From Chryseobacterium oleae (GTDB lineage: Bacteria > Bacteroidota > Bacteroidia > Flavobacteriales > Weeksellaceae), in NCBI RefSeq assembly GCF_900115055.1, contig NZ_FOVD01000011.1, positions 48,749 to 112,748 on the forward strand: 64,000 nucleotides of DNA. Reading direction: 5' to 3'. Every line of letters begins with the position of its first letter. The first letter of the stretch is position 1. The notes beneath the pieces were generated by a model. The model ran no database searches and was not told the DNA's origin. It saw only the letters and a list, made by a program, of their open reading frames with translations. A program made the position numbers and the translations under genes. Positions 31,652 to 40,735 of this stretch are shown piece by piece.

Positions 31652-32008
31652 TTAGTTTTTTTGTGCGTTTTTCAGTTTTGAGGCATCTTTCAGGAAATTA
31701 ACGCTCTCCTCTGTATTGAATAACGTGAAACCAGTCACGCAGATCAAAATCGCCAGATAAATCAATGTCAGTTTTAGTTTTTCAAAGCCAATAAACGCTG
31801 AGAAAAAAATAAAAGGGATAAACACAATCACGGACAATCCGAAAGTAAGAATGATGAACCTGAGAATTTTTTTAATGAAGAAAATCTTCTTAAAAATACT
31901 GTACAGCATCAATAATCCGATGGTAAGAACCGGAAAGCCAATGGCCAGACTTCCAAAAAATTTCTCAGAATTGATAAAACTGCCAAGGGCGCCTAAATCT
32001 ATTTCCAT
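31652..32008 (-). CDS. Small membrane protein of the LemA operon
   Basis: 118 residues with three likely membrane helices (about 22-42, 48-70, 78-96). It starts two bases after the LemA stop. No family recognised; conserved position in the operon is the main clue. Confidence 0.6.
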   Translation of the reverse strand: MEIDLGALGSFINSEKFFGSLAIGFPVLTIGLLMLYSIFKKIFFIKKILRFIILTFGLSVIVFIPFIFFSAFIGFEKLKLTLIYLAILICVTGFTLFNTEESVNFLKDASKLKNAQKN

Positions 32009-32010
32009 AA

Positions 32011-32562
32011 TTAAAGTGTTATTGTATTATTCTGTTTTTCGCTATCCGAAAACTGGAGCATTTCCTTTTTCCGGTAATTCATCATTTTAGCAAAAATAAA
32101 ATCCGGGAAAACTTCAATTCCCGTATTGTACAAATTGATAGAATCGTTGAAATACTCTCTCCGGTCAGCAATAATATCTTCCAGTTCACTTAACCGTTTC
32201 TGAAGCTCAAGAAATGACTGGCTGGCCTTTATTTCAGGATAACTTTCCACAGTAATCAGAAATGATTTTAGTTTCCCATCGATACTGTCGGCAATTTTCA
32301 TTTTCTGATCGTTTTCTTTGGTGCTAAGGTATTGGGAGCGAAGGGCTACAAGTTCTTTCAAAATTGTATTCTCGTTCAGGGCGGTTGCTTTCACCGTTCT
32401 TACAAGATTGGGAACTTCGTCTGCCCGCTGCTTCAGCACCACATCAATGTTGGCAAAAGCTTTTTGAGAATTGTTTTCCAGCATCACCAGTCGGTTATAA
32501 GTGCTGATTAAGAAAGTAATCAGACCCACAGCAACAATAATGATAAGTAAAAGCGAAATCAT
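32011..32562 (-). CDS. lemA: LemA family protein
   Basis: 183 residues: one N-terminal membrane helix (about 2-20), then the LemA helical domain with YNRLVMLENNSQKAFANIDV (22-41) and QRADEVPNLVRTVKA (46-60), the family signature. The NTG/FPxFIFAKM end (NTGIEVFPDFIFA) is also typical. LemA proteins sit in the cytoplasmic membrane with the domain outside. The upstream partner is a GIDE protein, a pairing common in bacteria. Confidence 0.9.
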   Translation of the reverse strand: MISLLLIIIVAVGLITFLISTYNRLVMLENNSQKAFANIDVVLKQRADEVPNLVRTVKATALNENTILKELVALRSQYLSTKENDQKMKIADSIDGKLKSFLITVESYPEIKASQSFLELQKRLSELEDIIADRREYFNDSINLYNTGIEVFPDFIFAKMMNYRKKEMLQFSDSEKQNNTITL

Positions 32563-32575
32563 GGTTCAGTTTTTA

Positions 32576-33661
32576 TTAACGGTTAAAAATACTTTCAAAA
32601 GGATTTGACTTCAGAACCTCTTTCCAGTTTCTCTGTTCAATAGTGATTTTAGTCCCATTAATGGTAATGGGTGTAAAAAGAATAATGGCAGCAAATACAG
32701 CGATGCAGGCCAATGCAGTCAGCGCTCTGAGTTTTAAAGGTCTCCATTTGTTGGAGAAATTCACGATATCCAAAGGAGCAATTCCAAATACTTTCTTACC
32801 CTCATCAAAACGGAGAATCGTGTTTGAGCCTTCATAAAAAGCCTGTCCGATTAAAAGGAAATCTGTTTTTTCATCGAGAATATATTCCTGATACCGTTTT
32901 CCACCACCTTCCCGCGAATGGGTGGGTGAAAAATTAATCCATTGAAGCTGTGCAGGAACGATTTCTATTTTTCCGGTTTCATCTTCAATATAAAAGTTTT
33001 TGAGATCTGTTTTTCTTGAAATCTCGTGATAGGAAGTAGAAGTTCTGCCGTCATCATCTCTCGTGGTATGAATTTCATCAACGGTATAAATATACCCGAC
33101 ACATGGGGTATACGTATCCGGAGAAATAACGGGTTGAATGGCTTTTGCTTTCCCCGAAATTTCCGCAAGACCCATCGCCACACTTTTTATAGTGGAAGTA
33201 GGAAGCGTCCTTTGATAGAAGTAAAACCTGTTTTTATTATTCGGAAGCATGGAGCTCAAGATGATCACAAAAAAGATGAGGAAGAAAGAATAGATGCCTA
33301 AGTAGAAAAAGGCAAGATATCCTAAAAGAGCCAGCAATCCACCACCAATAATTTTCCAGACCGGAGTTTTATTTTTTCGCTGTTCTTTAAAGGAATCGAC
33401 AGTAGATTCAATGCCGTTTTTGATCATCCCGATAATAGCCATGGCAAAAACAGAAAGAAACAACGCTATGAAAACAATTCCTGATTCTTTTCTGAAAAAG
33501 AAAAAAGCAATCCCTAAAATAGCAGGATCTATGACAAACATAATCCAGCCGGGTTTTAAGTTGACATTAAAAATTCCGGATAAAATAAAGGTATGAAACA
33601 GGGCAATCCCTAAACAGAACAGGAGGAGGAAAGGAAGCATTTCAAAGGTTATTTCGAACAT
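32576..33661 (-). CDS. GIDE-domain membrane protein
   Basis: 361 residues. Membrane helices are at about 8-28, 38-55, 60-78 and 108-140, with one at about 315-335. The GIDE (MUL1-like) beta domain lies between, starting TLPTSTIKSVAMGLAEISGKA (about 153-173) and including DLKNFYIEDETGKIEI. Bacterial GIDE proteins lack the RING of the animal ubiquitin ligase. First gene of the LemA operon. It may present or anchor the LemA protein. Confidence 0.75.
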   Translation of the reverse strand: MFEITFEMLPFLLLFCLGIALFHTFILSGIFNVNLKPGWIMFVIDPAILGIAFFFFRKESGIVFIALFLSVFAMAIIGMIKNGIESTVDSFKEQRKNKTPVWKIIGGGLLALLGYLAFFYLGIYSFFLIFFVIILSSMLPNNKNRFYFYQRTLPTSTIKSVAMGLAEISGKAKAIQPVISPDTYTPCVGYIYTVDEIHTTRDDDGRTSTSYHEISRKTDLKNFYIEDETGKIEIVPAQLQWINFSPTHSREGGGKRYQEYILDEKTDFLLIGQAFYEGSNTILRFDEGKKVFGIAPLDIVNFSNKWRPLKLRALTALACIAVFAAIILFTPITINGTKITIEQRNWKEVLKSNPFESIFNR

Positions 33662-33809
33662 CGGTTACGTTTTGAACAAATGTAATGATATTCAGGATAA
33701 TAAAGAATCTGTAGGATAATTTAACGTGAGCTTGGGTTAAGAAGATTAAATTAGGCGGGTAAAATAGGGAGTAGGTAGGTCGGAAGATGTCCTTGCCAAG
33801 GATTAAGGT

Positions 33810-33847
33810 AATAAAAAAGGCCGTTGTCACGGGTGTGATACGGCCTT
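33810..33847 (-). terminator. Terminator of htpG
   Basis: AAGGCCGT and ACGGCCTT around a 15-base loop, running into T6 on the minus strand. Confidence 0.8.
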
Positions 33848-33857
33848 CTTTGTCATA

Positions 33858-35750
33858 TTATTTTTCCAATTGCTTATAGCTTCTCTGGATGAAATCTGTT
33901 AGGTCTTTTCCTTTCAGTAGATTTTGTGAAAGTTTCGCAAGATCAAGAGCATATTTAATCAGTGTTTCTTTTTCCTCAGGATTTTCTGTCTTTAAAATCT
34001 GGCTGGAAAGTTCACTGTTCGAATTGACAACCAAATTGTACATTTCCGGGAAACCTCCCATTCCGAACATTCCACCTCCGCCAGACGCCTGCATTTCCTT
34101 CATTCTTCTCATGAATTCAGGTTGTGTAATGGTAAACGGAGCATCATTGCTGTCAAGATCTTCAAGCTGTACCGTGAATTTAGCATCTTTTACGGCTTCT
34201 TCAACGTTCTTCTTCAATGATTCTTTTTCAGTTTCATTTAATTTAGAAATAACCGGCTCGTCTTTTTTGATCAGGTTGTTGATGTGATCTGCATCCACTC
34301 TTGCAAATGAGATCTTCTCTTTTGAAGTCTCCAGTTTCTGGATCACGTGAGAGATCACAGGAGAATCTAATAACAGAACATCATAACCTTTATCATTAGC
34401 TGCCTGGATATAGCTGTGCTGTTCATCTTGGTTGGTTGCATAAAGTATCACTGTGTTACCGTCTTTATCCGTATGAGCCGGCTGGATTTTTTCAATCAGT
34501 TCATTCCAAAGGAAATATTTTCCGTCAGTGGTAGGATACAGGGTGAATTTATCTGCTTTTTCTGCAAATTTTTCTTCGGTGATAATTCCGTACTCGATGA
34601 CGATTTTAATGTCGTTCCATTTTTGCTCATAGTCTTCACGGTTCTCATTGATCAGAGAAGACATTTTATCCGCCACTTTCTTAGTGATGTAAGAGGAGAT
34701 TTTCTTTACCGCACCATCTGCCTGAAGGTAAGAACGGGAAACGTTCAACGGAATGTCCGGAGAATCGATTACCCCTCTCAGAAGCATCAGGAAATCAGGA
34801 ACGATACCTTTTACTTCATCCGTAACAAATACCTGGTTCTGATATAGTTGAATTTTATCCTTATCAATATTTAAATTGTTGCTCAGCTTCGGGAAAAATA
34901 AAACTCCGGTAAGGTTGAAAGGGTAGTCAACATTCAGGTGAATATTAAATAAAGGCTCCTCAAACTGCATGGGATACAATTCATGGTAGAACTTCATATA
35001 ATCTTCGTTGGTAAGCTCGCTTGGTGCGATGGTCCAGGCCGGTGCCGGATTATTGATGATGTTGTCAACCTCTTCAGTTTCTGCTACAGCATCTTCCGGA
35101 GCGTCTTCCGGTAGTGGAAGTGTATGCGTTTTTGTTCCGAATTTAATGGGAACAGGCATGAACTTATTATATTTTGAAAGCAGTTCACGGATTTTTGCTT
35201 CTTCTAAAAATTCCGTAGAATCTTCAGCGATGTGAAGAATGATTTCCGTTCCTCTGTCGGTTTTATCAGTGGTTTCTTCAAGGGTGAATTCCGGGCTTCC
35301 GTCGCAGATCCATCTTACGGCAGATCCGTCTTTGTAAGATTTTGTAAGAATTTCCACTTTCTCTGCCACCATAAATGCAGAATAGAAACCAAGGCCGAAA
35401 TGGCCGATGATTCCTGAGTCTTTTGCAGAATCTTTATATTTTTCAAGGAATTCTTCAGCCCCGGAAAAAGCAACCTGATTGATATATTTCTCAACCTCTT
35501 CAGCCGTCATCCCGATTCCCTGGTCAATAATGCGTAAGGTCTTTTGCTCTTTATCGATCTTAACTTCAATCTTCGGGTTTCCGTATTCCACTTTAGCCTC
35601 ACCGATACTCGTTAAATGCTTTAATTTCAAAGTAGCATCAGTTGCATTGGAGATCAGTTCTCTCAGGAATATTTCGTGGTCACTGTAAAGAAATTTTTTA
35701 ATAAGCGGGAAAATGTTTTCCACAGATACATTAATATTTCCTTTAGTCAT
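33858..35750 (-). CDS. htpG: Hsp90 chaperone HtpG
   Basis: ATP-dependent cytosolic chaperone. 630 residues, normal for HtpG. GHKL ATP-binding domain at about 1-215: REL(I)SNATDA near 26-36, IDQGIGMT near 74-81, IGHFGLGFYSAFMV near 115-128. The middle domain carries NVSRSYLQAD near 330. Monocistronic with its own terminator. Confidence 0.95.
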   Translation of the reverse strand: MTKGNINVSVENIFPLIKKFLYSDHEIFLRELISNATDATLKLKHLTSIGEAKVEYGNPKIEVKIDKEQKTLRIIDQGIGMTAEEVEKYINQVAFSGAEEFLEKYKDSAKDSGIIGHFGLGFYSAFMVAEKVEILTKSYKDGSAVRWICDGSPEFTLEETTDKTDRGTEIILHIAEDSTEFLEEAKIRELLSKYNKFMPVPIKFGTKTHTLPLPEDAPEDAVAETEEVDNIINNPAPAWTIAPSELTNEDYMKFYHELYPMQFEEPLFNIHLNVDYPFNLTGVLFFPKLSNNLNIDKDKIQLYQNQVFVTDEVKGIVPDFLMLLRGVIDSPDIPLNVSRSYLQADGAVKKISSYITKKVADKMSSLINENREDYEQKWNDIKIVIEYGIITEEKFAEKADKFTLYPTTDGKYFLWNELIEKIQPAHTDKDGNTVILYATNQDEQHSYIQAANDKGYDVLLLDSPVISHVIQKLETSKEKISFARVDADHINNLIKKDEPVISKLNETEKESLKKNVEEAVKDAKFTVQLEDLDSNDAPFTITQPEFMRRMKEMQASGGGGMFGMGGFPEMYNLVVNSNSELSSQILKTENPEEKETLIKYALDLAKLSQNLLKGKDLTDFIQRSYKQLEK

Positions 35751-35874
35751 AATAATTTTTGTTTTAATTTCTTTTGAATGCTCAAAAAAAATACCGATTT
35801 GAAGAAAGTGACAGAATGACAGAATTCGTTGAAGATTTAAAGATTTAAGAATTTAAAAGATTAAAAGCACCATG

Positions 35875-36025
35875 CTAAAATCCAATAGTGGGCTTCAGCC
35901 CACTTACCCCAAAAATAAATGACACACGCACCGACTTTAGCTCAAACATATTAAAATTCAATAGGAGCGGGCTTTAGCCCGCTTACAAAATATACACAAA
36001 GCGATATTGGCTTTAGCCAAAACTT
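35875..36025. repeat. REP-like palindromes with GGCTTTAGCC core
   Basis: Three palindromes in 150 bases: GTGGGCTTCAGCCCAC (35,888), GCGGGCTTTAGCCCGC (35,968) and TTGGCTTTAGCCAA (36,007). Two are preceded by CAATAG. They look like copies of one extragenic repeat family between htpG and recA. The rest of the gap holds nothing. Confidence 0.75.
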
Positions 36026-36041
36026 AAATAGAGCACAACAA

Positions 36042-36067
36042 AAAAGACAGCCCAAAAGCTGTCTTTT
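36042..36067 (-). terminator. Terminator of recA
   Basis: AAAAGACAGC and GCTGTCTTTT around CCAAAA. Confidence 0.8.
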
Positions 36068-36090
36068 ATATTGTAATCCGCAGATAGAAC

Positions 36091-37095
36091 CTATTTGTTA
36101 TTCTTCAGTTCCTCTTTGATTTTATTTTCCAATTCCTCAGCAAGCTCAGGGTTGTCTTTTAACACATCTTTTACGGCGTCACGTCCCTGACCTAATTTAG
36201 TTTCTTCATAGCTGAACCAAGATCCGCTTTTCTTTACAATTCCTTGTTCTACAGCCTGATCAAGGATTTCTCCCGTTTTAGAAACTCCTTCACCATACAT
36301 AATGTCGAATTCAGCCTGTTTGAAAGGTGGAGCTACTTTGTTTTTCACAATTTTCACTTTCACACGGCTTCCTACTGCTTCATCTCCGTTTTTAATTGGT
36401 GCACTTGCTTTTCTGATATCTACTCTTACAGAAGCGTAGAATTTCAAGGCGTTACCACCTGTAGTCGTTTCAGGGTTTCCGAACATAACACCGATTTTCT
36501 CTCTCAACTGGTTGATGAAAATTACGGTACATTTTGTTCTTGAAATCGTAGCGGTCAGTTTTCTTAATGCCTGAGACATTAATCTTGCATGAAGACCCAT
36601 TTTGGAATCTCCCATTTCGCCTTCAATTTCTGCTTTTGGAGTAAGTGCTGCTACCGAGTCAATAACTACGATATCAATGGCTCCTGAACGGATCAGGTTG
36701 TCAGCAATTTCCAATGCCTGTTCCCCGTTGTCCGGCTGAGAAATGATTAAGTTTTCAAGATCAATTCCCAGTTTTCCTGCATAACCTCTGTCGAAAGCGT
36801 GCTCTGCATCAATGAATGCTGCAATTCCACCTGCTTTTTGAGCTTCTGCAATAGCGTGAAGGGTTAAAGTGGTTTTACCGGAAGATTCCGGTCCGTAGAT
36901 TTCGATAATTCTTCCTCTGGGATATCCGCCTACTCCAAGAGCGATGTCTAATCCTAAAGATCCGGAAGGAATCACTTCGATGGTGGTATCAATAGTACTG
37001 TCACCTAATGTCATTACAGTTCCTTTTCCGTATGTTTTATCTAGCTTGTCAAGCACCAATGCAAGTGCTTTTTTCTTATCGTCTATGTTGCTCAT
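36091..37095 (-). CDS. recA: Recombinase RecA
   Basis: Strand exchange in homologous recombination and SOS co-protease. 334 residues. Walker A GPESSGKTT (about 69-77), Walker B VIDSVAALTPKAE near 145-157, L2 loop region MFGNPETTTGGNALKFYASVR near 203-223 (here split by normal variation only). Acidic C-terminal tail. Single gene with a nearby terminator. Confidence 0.97.
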   Translation of the reverse strand: MSNIDDKKKALALVLDKLDKTYGKGTVMTLGDSTIDTTIEVIPSGSLGLDIALGVGGYPRGRIIEIYGPESSGKTTLTLHAIAEAQKAGGIAAFIDAEHAFDRGYAGKLGIDLENLIISQPDNGEQALEIADNLIRSGAIDIVVIDSVAALTPKAEIEGEMGDSKMGLHARLMSQALRKLTATISRTKCTVIFINQLREKIGVMFGNPETTTGGNALKFYASVRVDIRKASAPIKNGDEAVGSRVKVKIVKNKVAPPFKQAEFDIMYGEGVSKTGEILDQAVEQGIVKKSGSWFSYEETKLGQGRDAVKDVLKDNPELAEELENKIKEELKNNK

Positions 37096-37298
37096 CTGTT
37101 GTTAAAATAATTTTTCAAAAGTACATAATTTAAACATCAAAAACTAATATTATTTAGGGCAGAAATCTGTTTTTAGAGTTAAAAAATAATAAAATTGAGA
37201 GACTGATATCGTTCATTACGAACGGGATGCAGCGTTTTATGATTCAAAACATAAAAAAATAAATTTTACCTTCTGATGTATGGACTGTTCCGACTTTT

Positions 37299-38495
37299 CT
37301 AGTGGAAATTTGAGTTTTTGGTAATGCTCAGATAATCTTCCAGCACTTTCATCTGGTCTTTGTTCCCTTTTTTTATTCTGGCATCTCTGCTTATGATCTT
37401 GTCATAAATTTTATTGATCATAATTTTGGTTTTGGGAAAAAGGTTTCTATTCGGAACATCCGGAATCTGTAATCTTTTACAAACTTCATCGTCAAGAAGA
37501 AACCAGGTGCAGCAGATGTGAAGGTATCTCAAATTCTTTCTTTGAAATTTAAACTTTAGAATAGGATTTTCCAACGATTCATTCAGTAGTGAATGAGCCA
37601 ATAGAATTGAGTCTTTATCTGACGGAGGTTGTACAGAAGTCCAGAGATAGAAATATTCCGTTGCCTGTTTTTTGCTGTCGGGAAGAAGCGCTTCCGGAAT
37701 TCCCAATAAATATCCCACGTATTTCCAAAGATGAAAAATTCCTTTCTCTTCTTCTTCAGTAAAAGTATTTCCCAGTTTCTGAAGACTGTGGAGAAAAACA
37801 AGACTGAAACCAATATATGTGGCCATCATATCCCATGAATTGATGGGTTCACCCCAATTTTCAGTATCCCATTGCTTATAATGCTTCTTGATGGACAGTC
37901 TTGCATAAGAATGAATCAGGCGGGTTTTTATAGCAAATTCATAACCTTTTGCATGAAGTTCCAGGGCATCATAGCGGGTGGCATTGACCCAAAAGTCCAA
38001 GGTTTCGGAAAGACGTTTTACTGCCCCTTTTTTCAAAGCTTCCGTAGCAGTAAGGGGTTTGTTGAGGTATGCATAATCATAACCTCCCATCAGACAGTAA
38101 TCCCTTAACGAAATGAGCGAGTCGATGTTGCCACGCATACAAAGCTCTGCACCGCTTTTTAACAGGCGGTAATCAAGCCATTCGGGAATATGTTGGGTCT
38201 GGGCGAAAAGTTTTTTTACGCTTTCAGGAACATCATCTGTGTCGGAGACCCCGCTTCGGATATAATCTTCGATTTCTCGGGATGCTTCGTGAAATTTTTT
38301 AGTAAAATAGACATCTTTCACCACCTGATCACCGATTTCATCCACGTGGTAAAAATTGGCGGAAAATCTGTTGAAGTCCTTAAAACTTACTTCTGCTCCC
38401 GAAAAATCAAGAAGTTGTTTTCCGTTGCCTTTTTCCCAAAAATCTTTGAAGTGGGGAGAATCTTTAAAACGCGGCTGGGTAGTCATTCTTTCCAT
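37299..38495 (-). CDS. MpaB/Lcp-type heme oxygenase family protein (DUF2236)
   Basis: 398 residues. The DUF2236 core is at about 50-300, with the RLIHSYARLSIKKHYKQWD stretch (about 192-210) that carries the heme-ligand His in latex-clearing protein relatives, and INSWDMMATYIGFS near 218-231. Relatives include fungal MpaB (ring-chain cleavage) and rubber oxygenase Lcp. The substrate here is unknown, and no signal peptide is visible, so it is likely cytoplasmic. The next gene leftward on the chromosome map is recA, not linked in function. Confidence 0.75.
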   Translation of the reverse strand: MERMTTQPRFKDSPHFKDFWEKGNGKQLLDFSGAEVSFKDFNRFSANFYHVDEIGDQVVKDVYFTKKFHEASREIEDYIRSGVSDTDDVPESVKKLFAQTQHIPEWLDYRLLKSGAELCMRGNIDSLISLRDYCLMGGYDYAYLNKPLTATEALKKGAVKRLSETLDFWVNATRYDALELHAKGYEFAIKTRLIHSYARLSIKKHYKQWDTENWGEPINSWDMMATYIGFSLVFLHSLQKLGNTFTEEEEKGIFHLWKYVGYLLGIPEALLPDSKKQATEYFYLWTSVQPPSDKDSILLAHSLLNESLENPILKFKFQRKNLRYLHICCTWFLLDDEVCKRLQIPDVPNRNLFPKTKIMINKIYDKIISRDARIKKGNKDQMKVLEDYLSITKNSNFH

Positions 38496-38583
38496 TGTAT
38501 ATAAAAATACAAGTTTTGCACCGAAATACCCTGGTGAGATTTATCAGTCTTAGAATGCGTTGGATATTGAGCGATGAAAAATA

Positions 38584-39357
38584 TCAGATAAGGCCTCTTT
38601 CAAAGGCTTTTTTCACGAGTTCCTTGCAGTTTCTGGAATCTGTTTTTCTTAAAATGTTTTTTCTGTGGGTGCGTACCGTATGTTCGGACAGGATCAATGC
38701 CTGCGCTATTTCAGGTCCGGAATATCCTTTGGTGATAAGGCCAAGGATCTCCATTTCCCTTTTGGTTAAATGCTCTGAAAACTGCTGCGGCTTGGAAAAA
38801 GAATCCAGTTTTACCTGATGAAAATCATTTCTCGGACCTATCCCGGAAATCAGCACGGTATAAGGATTTTCTTTTGTGATGTGATGAATATTGGTATGGA
38901 TATTTATGGCCTGCACGGGAATGCCGCTCTCGTCTTCCATGGTGATAACAGACTGATGATGAAACAGTTCATAATTTCCTTCAGCGGTTTTCATTCTGAA
39001 GCAGTAGCTGCACTTAATGTAAAGTTGGTGCTCCAGACCGATCTCTGTCATTTTATCAATGAGAGTCTGTTCGGCCTTCATTACGAATTCAATGTCATCA
39101 GGATGGGTCAGGTCGATGACTTCTTTTAAATTTTCGGGATATTCAGGAAGTCCATGAAGCTTAAGAATGTTCTCATGATGGTGCGAAAGCGTACTGTTGG
39201 TAAGATTCAGAGCATAATAATAAAACTCGCCGATCGCAAACATCTCGCCGATGATACGTTCCACCGGAGGTCTATTCAGGATTTCTCTGTCTCTTCTCAC
39301 ACCCGGGTAGGTATCCCAGACTTCAAGCAGAGGATGTTTTTTTTCTGAATTCCCCAT
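38584..39357 (-). CDS. LuxR-type regulator with PAS-like sensor domain
   Basis: 257 residues. The N-terminal PAS-like region (about 30-165) has HHHENILKLHGLPEYP and LTHPDDIEFV. The C-terminal LuxR HTH (about 193-255) reads LTKREMEILGLITKGYSGPEIA and LSEHTVRTHRKNILRKT in two helices. It likely senses an unknown small signal and binds DNA as a dimer. The next gene to its left (37,299) runs the same way 88 bases on, so the oxygenase may be its target. Confidence 0.85.
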   Translation of the reverse strand: MGNSEKKHPLLEVWDTYPGVRRDREILNRPPVERIIGEMFAIGEFYYYALNLTNSTLSHHHENILKLHGLPEYPENLKEVIDLTHPDDIEFVMKAEQTLIDKMTEIGLEHQLYIKCSYCFRMKTAEGNYELFHHQSVITMEDESGIPVQAINIHTNIHHITKENPYTVLISGIGPRNDFHQVKLDSFSKPQQFSEHLTKREMEILGLITKGYSGPEIAQALILSEHTVRTHRKNILRKTDSRNCKELVKKAFERGLI

Positions 39358-39424
39358 GAATAAATAGTTTTACGCTAAAATAACTAAAAAACTTACAAAA
39401 TACCACAAAAGGGGGATTTTTTTA

Positions 39425-39688
39425 CACTGATAAAATGATAAACTTTGTACTAGCTAATAACCATGGCGACTCAATTTCTACTATTCCGTTTTGTTTTGTG
39501 ATTTATTTTTTCCATAATTTATTGTAATTAGGAAAATGTTGAGCATAGCAAACTTAACGAACCGTCTTCAGGACGGCTTTATTTGAAACGATAATGAATG
39601 TTATAAAATCAGTTTACTCTTTTCTTTTTAGTTGTTTGAAAATGATAAACTAATGGCCTCTCGTTGCTGGAGAGGCTTTTTCTTTTTT
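39425..39688 (+). promoter_or_regulatory. Leader-like region with two terminators
   Basis: An ACTTTGTA promoter-like box (39,443) and a CTAATAACCATGGCG start-like stretch mimic the 5' region of the gene at 39,791 (ACTTTGTAG, CTAATAGCCATGAAA). The short frame here is only MATQFLLFRFVL. Hairpins CCGTC/GACGG (39,562-39,584) and GCCTCTC/GAGAGGC (39,656-39,688), both with T runs, follow. It may be a decayed duplicate of the 5' end of the next gene or encode small RNAs. Confidence 0.4.
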
Positions 39689-39790
39689 ATGATCCACTTA
39701 TTTTCTTGCTAATCCGGCATTTTAAAATCACCCGAACGGGTACTTTACTTGTATTCATGGAATTCCAAACTTTGTAGAAAACTAATAGCC

Positions 39791-40633
39791 ATGAAAACAC
39801 ATTTATTATTAAAGATTCTTGCTTTCGTAATTTTTATCCCCTCCATTTTTTTTACACAGATAAAAGTTGAAAGGATAACAGGAGATGACGGGAAAAAAAT
39901 AATAGGCAGAAATATTACTATTGATCTGTCTGTTAAAATAGATAGTATTGAAATGCCTGTTGAAAAAGGAATTTATAAATTATATATACCATCCTTGCAG
40001 CTAAAAAGTCTGGTGATAAAAAAGAAAGCTATTGAATATGAACCATTAAAAATGGAGAAAGAAAAAGAAAAAGAGAAAGCTGAGGTTGGTTCTGAAAATG
40101 AGGTGGTTGCGGAATTGGTTTTTAGAAACAATACTCAATATATTCTGTACATCGGTGTAATTGGCGAAGAGAAAATAAGAAAGTATATTCTGAAAAGTGA
40201 ATCTGACTGGAAATGGACAACTTCCTTTGGAGCCAATGCCGTTTTTCTCACAAGCCGTTCAAGATTTACGTCCGTAGATAATGTAGTAGCACAAAACAGA
40301 GATGGTAAAATGATGGACCTGATGCCAAGTATTATGTTTACATTTATGAATAACCAGCGGAATTTTTCTCCCGGATTTACAGGCGGTTTAGGATTTAATT
40401 TCGAAGAATTGTCTGTCTTTGCCGGAGGTGCTTTAGGGATCGGACAGAATATTGTTTTATCAGCAGGCGTTGCGGTTCATAAGCAAAACCGCCCTAACAC
40501 AGACTACACAGTAGGGCAGACTATTGACAGCTCCGTTACCTCCGATAATCTGAATAAATCGCAGTACAGGGTGAATCCATTCGTGGGACTATCGTTTAGA
40601 TTTGATAAAAACCCTTTCGGAGCGAAACCGTAA
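39791..40633 (+). CDS. Secreted protein with C-terminal barrel-like region
   Basis: 280 residues from the Met at 39,791, which begins a signal peptide (MKTHLLLKILAFVIFIPSIFF). A Lys/Glu run (KMEKEKEKEKAEVGSE) sits near 92-107. The second half has alternating strands (TTSFGANAVFLTS, GGLGFNFEELSVFAGGALGIG, NPFVGLSFRFD) and ends in an aromatic residue a few positions from the end, as outer-membrane barrels do. Function unknown. Confidence 0.55.
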   Translation: MKTHLLLKILAFVIFIPSIFFTQIKVERITGDDGKKIIGRNITIDLSVKIDSIEMPVEKGIYKLYIPSLQLKSLVIKKKAIEYEPLKMEKEKEKEKAEVGSENEVVAELVFRNNTQYILYIGVIGEEKIRKYILKSESDWKWTTSFGANAVFLTSRSRFTSVDNVVAQNRDGKMMDLMPSIMFTFMNNQRNFSPGFTGGLGFNFEELSVFAGGALGIGQNIVLSAGVAVHKQNRPNTDYTVGQTIDSSVTSDNLNKSQYRVNPFVGLSFRFDKNPFGAKP

Positions 40634-40680
40634 ATTATTAGTGTGAGAATTTTATAACCAATATATTTATTAGTCATAGA

Positions 40681-40705
40681 AAAACCTTCCCGATGGGAAG
40701 GTTTT
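40681..40705. terminator. Terminator between convergent genes
   Basis: AAAACCTTCCC-GAT-GGGAAGGTTTT; serves the 39,791 gene and possibly gapA from the other side. Confidence 0.8.
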
Positions 40706-40735
40706 CATTATATATTGCTAATTGCTCATTACTGA

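Noticed and set aside
35008..35688. Plus-strand open frames opposite htpG
   Set aside because: Shadow frames of a well-conserved gene with no signals of their own.
35886..35895. GTGGGCTT match to the guide in the REP-like repeat
   Set aside because: Only eight bases and not at the guide start; the repeat core explains it.
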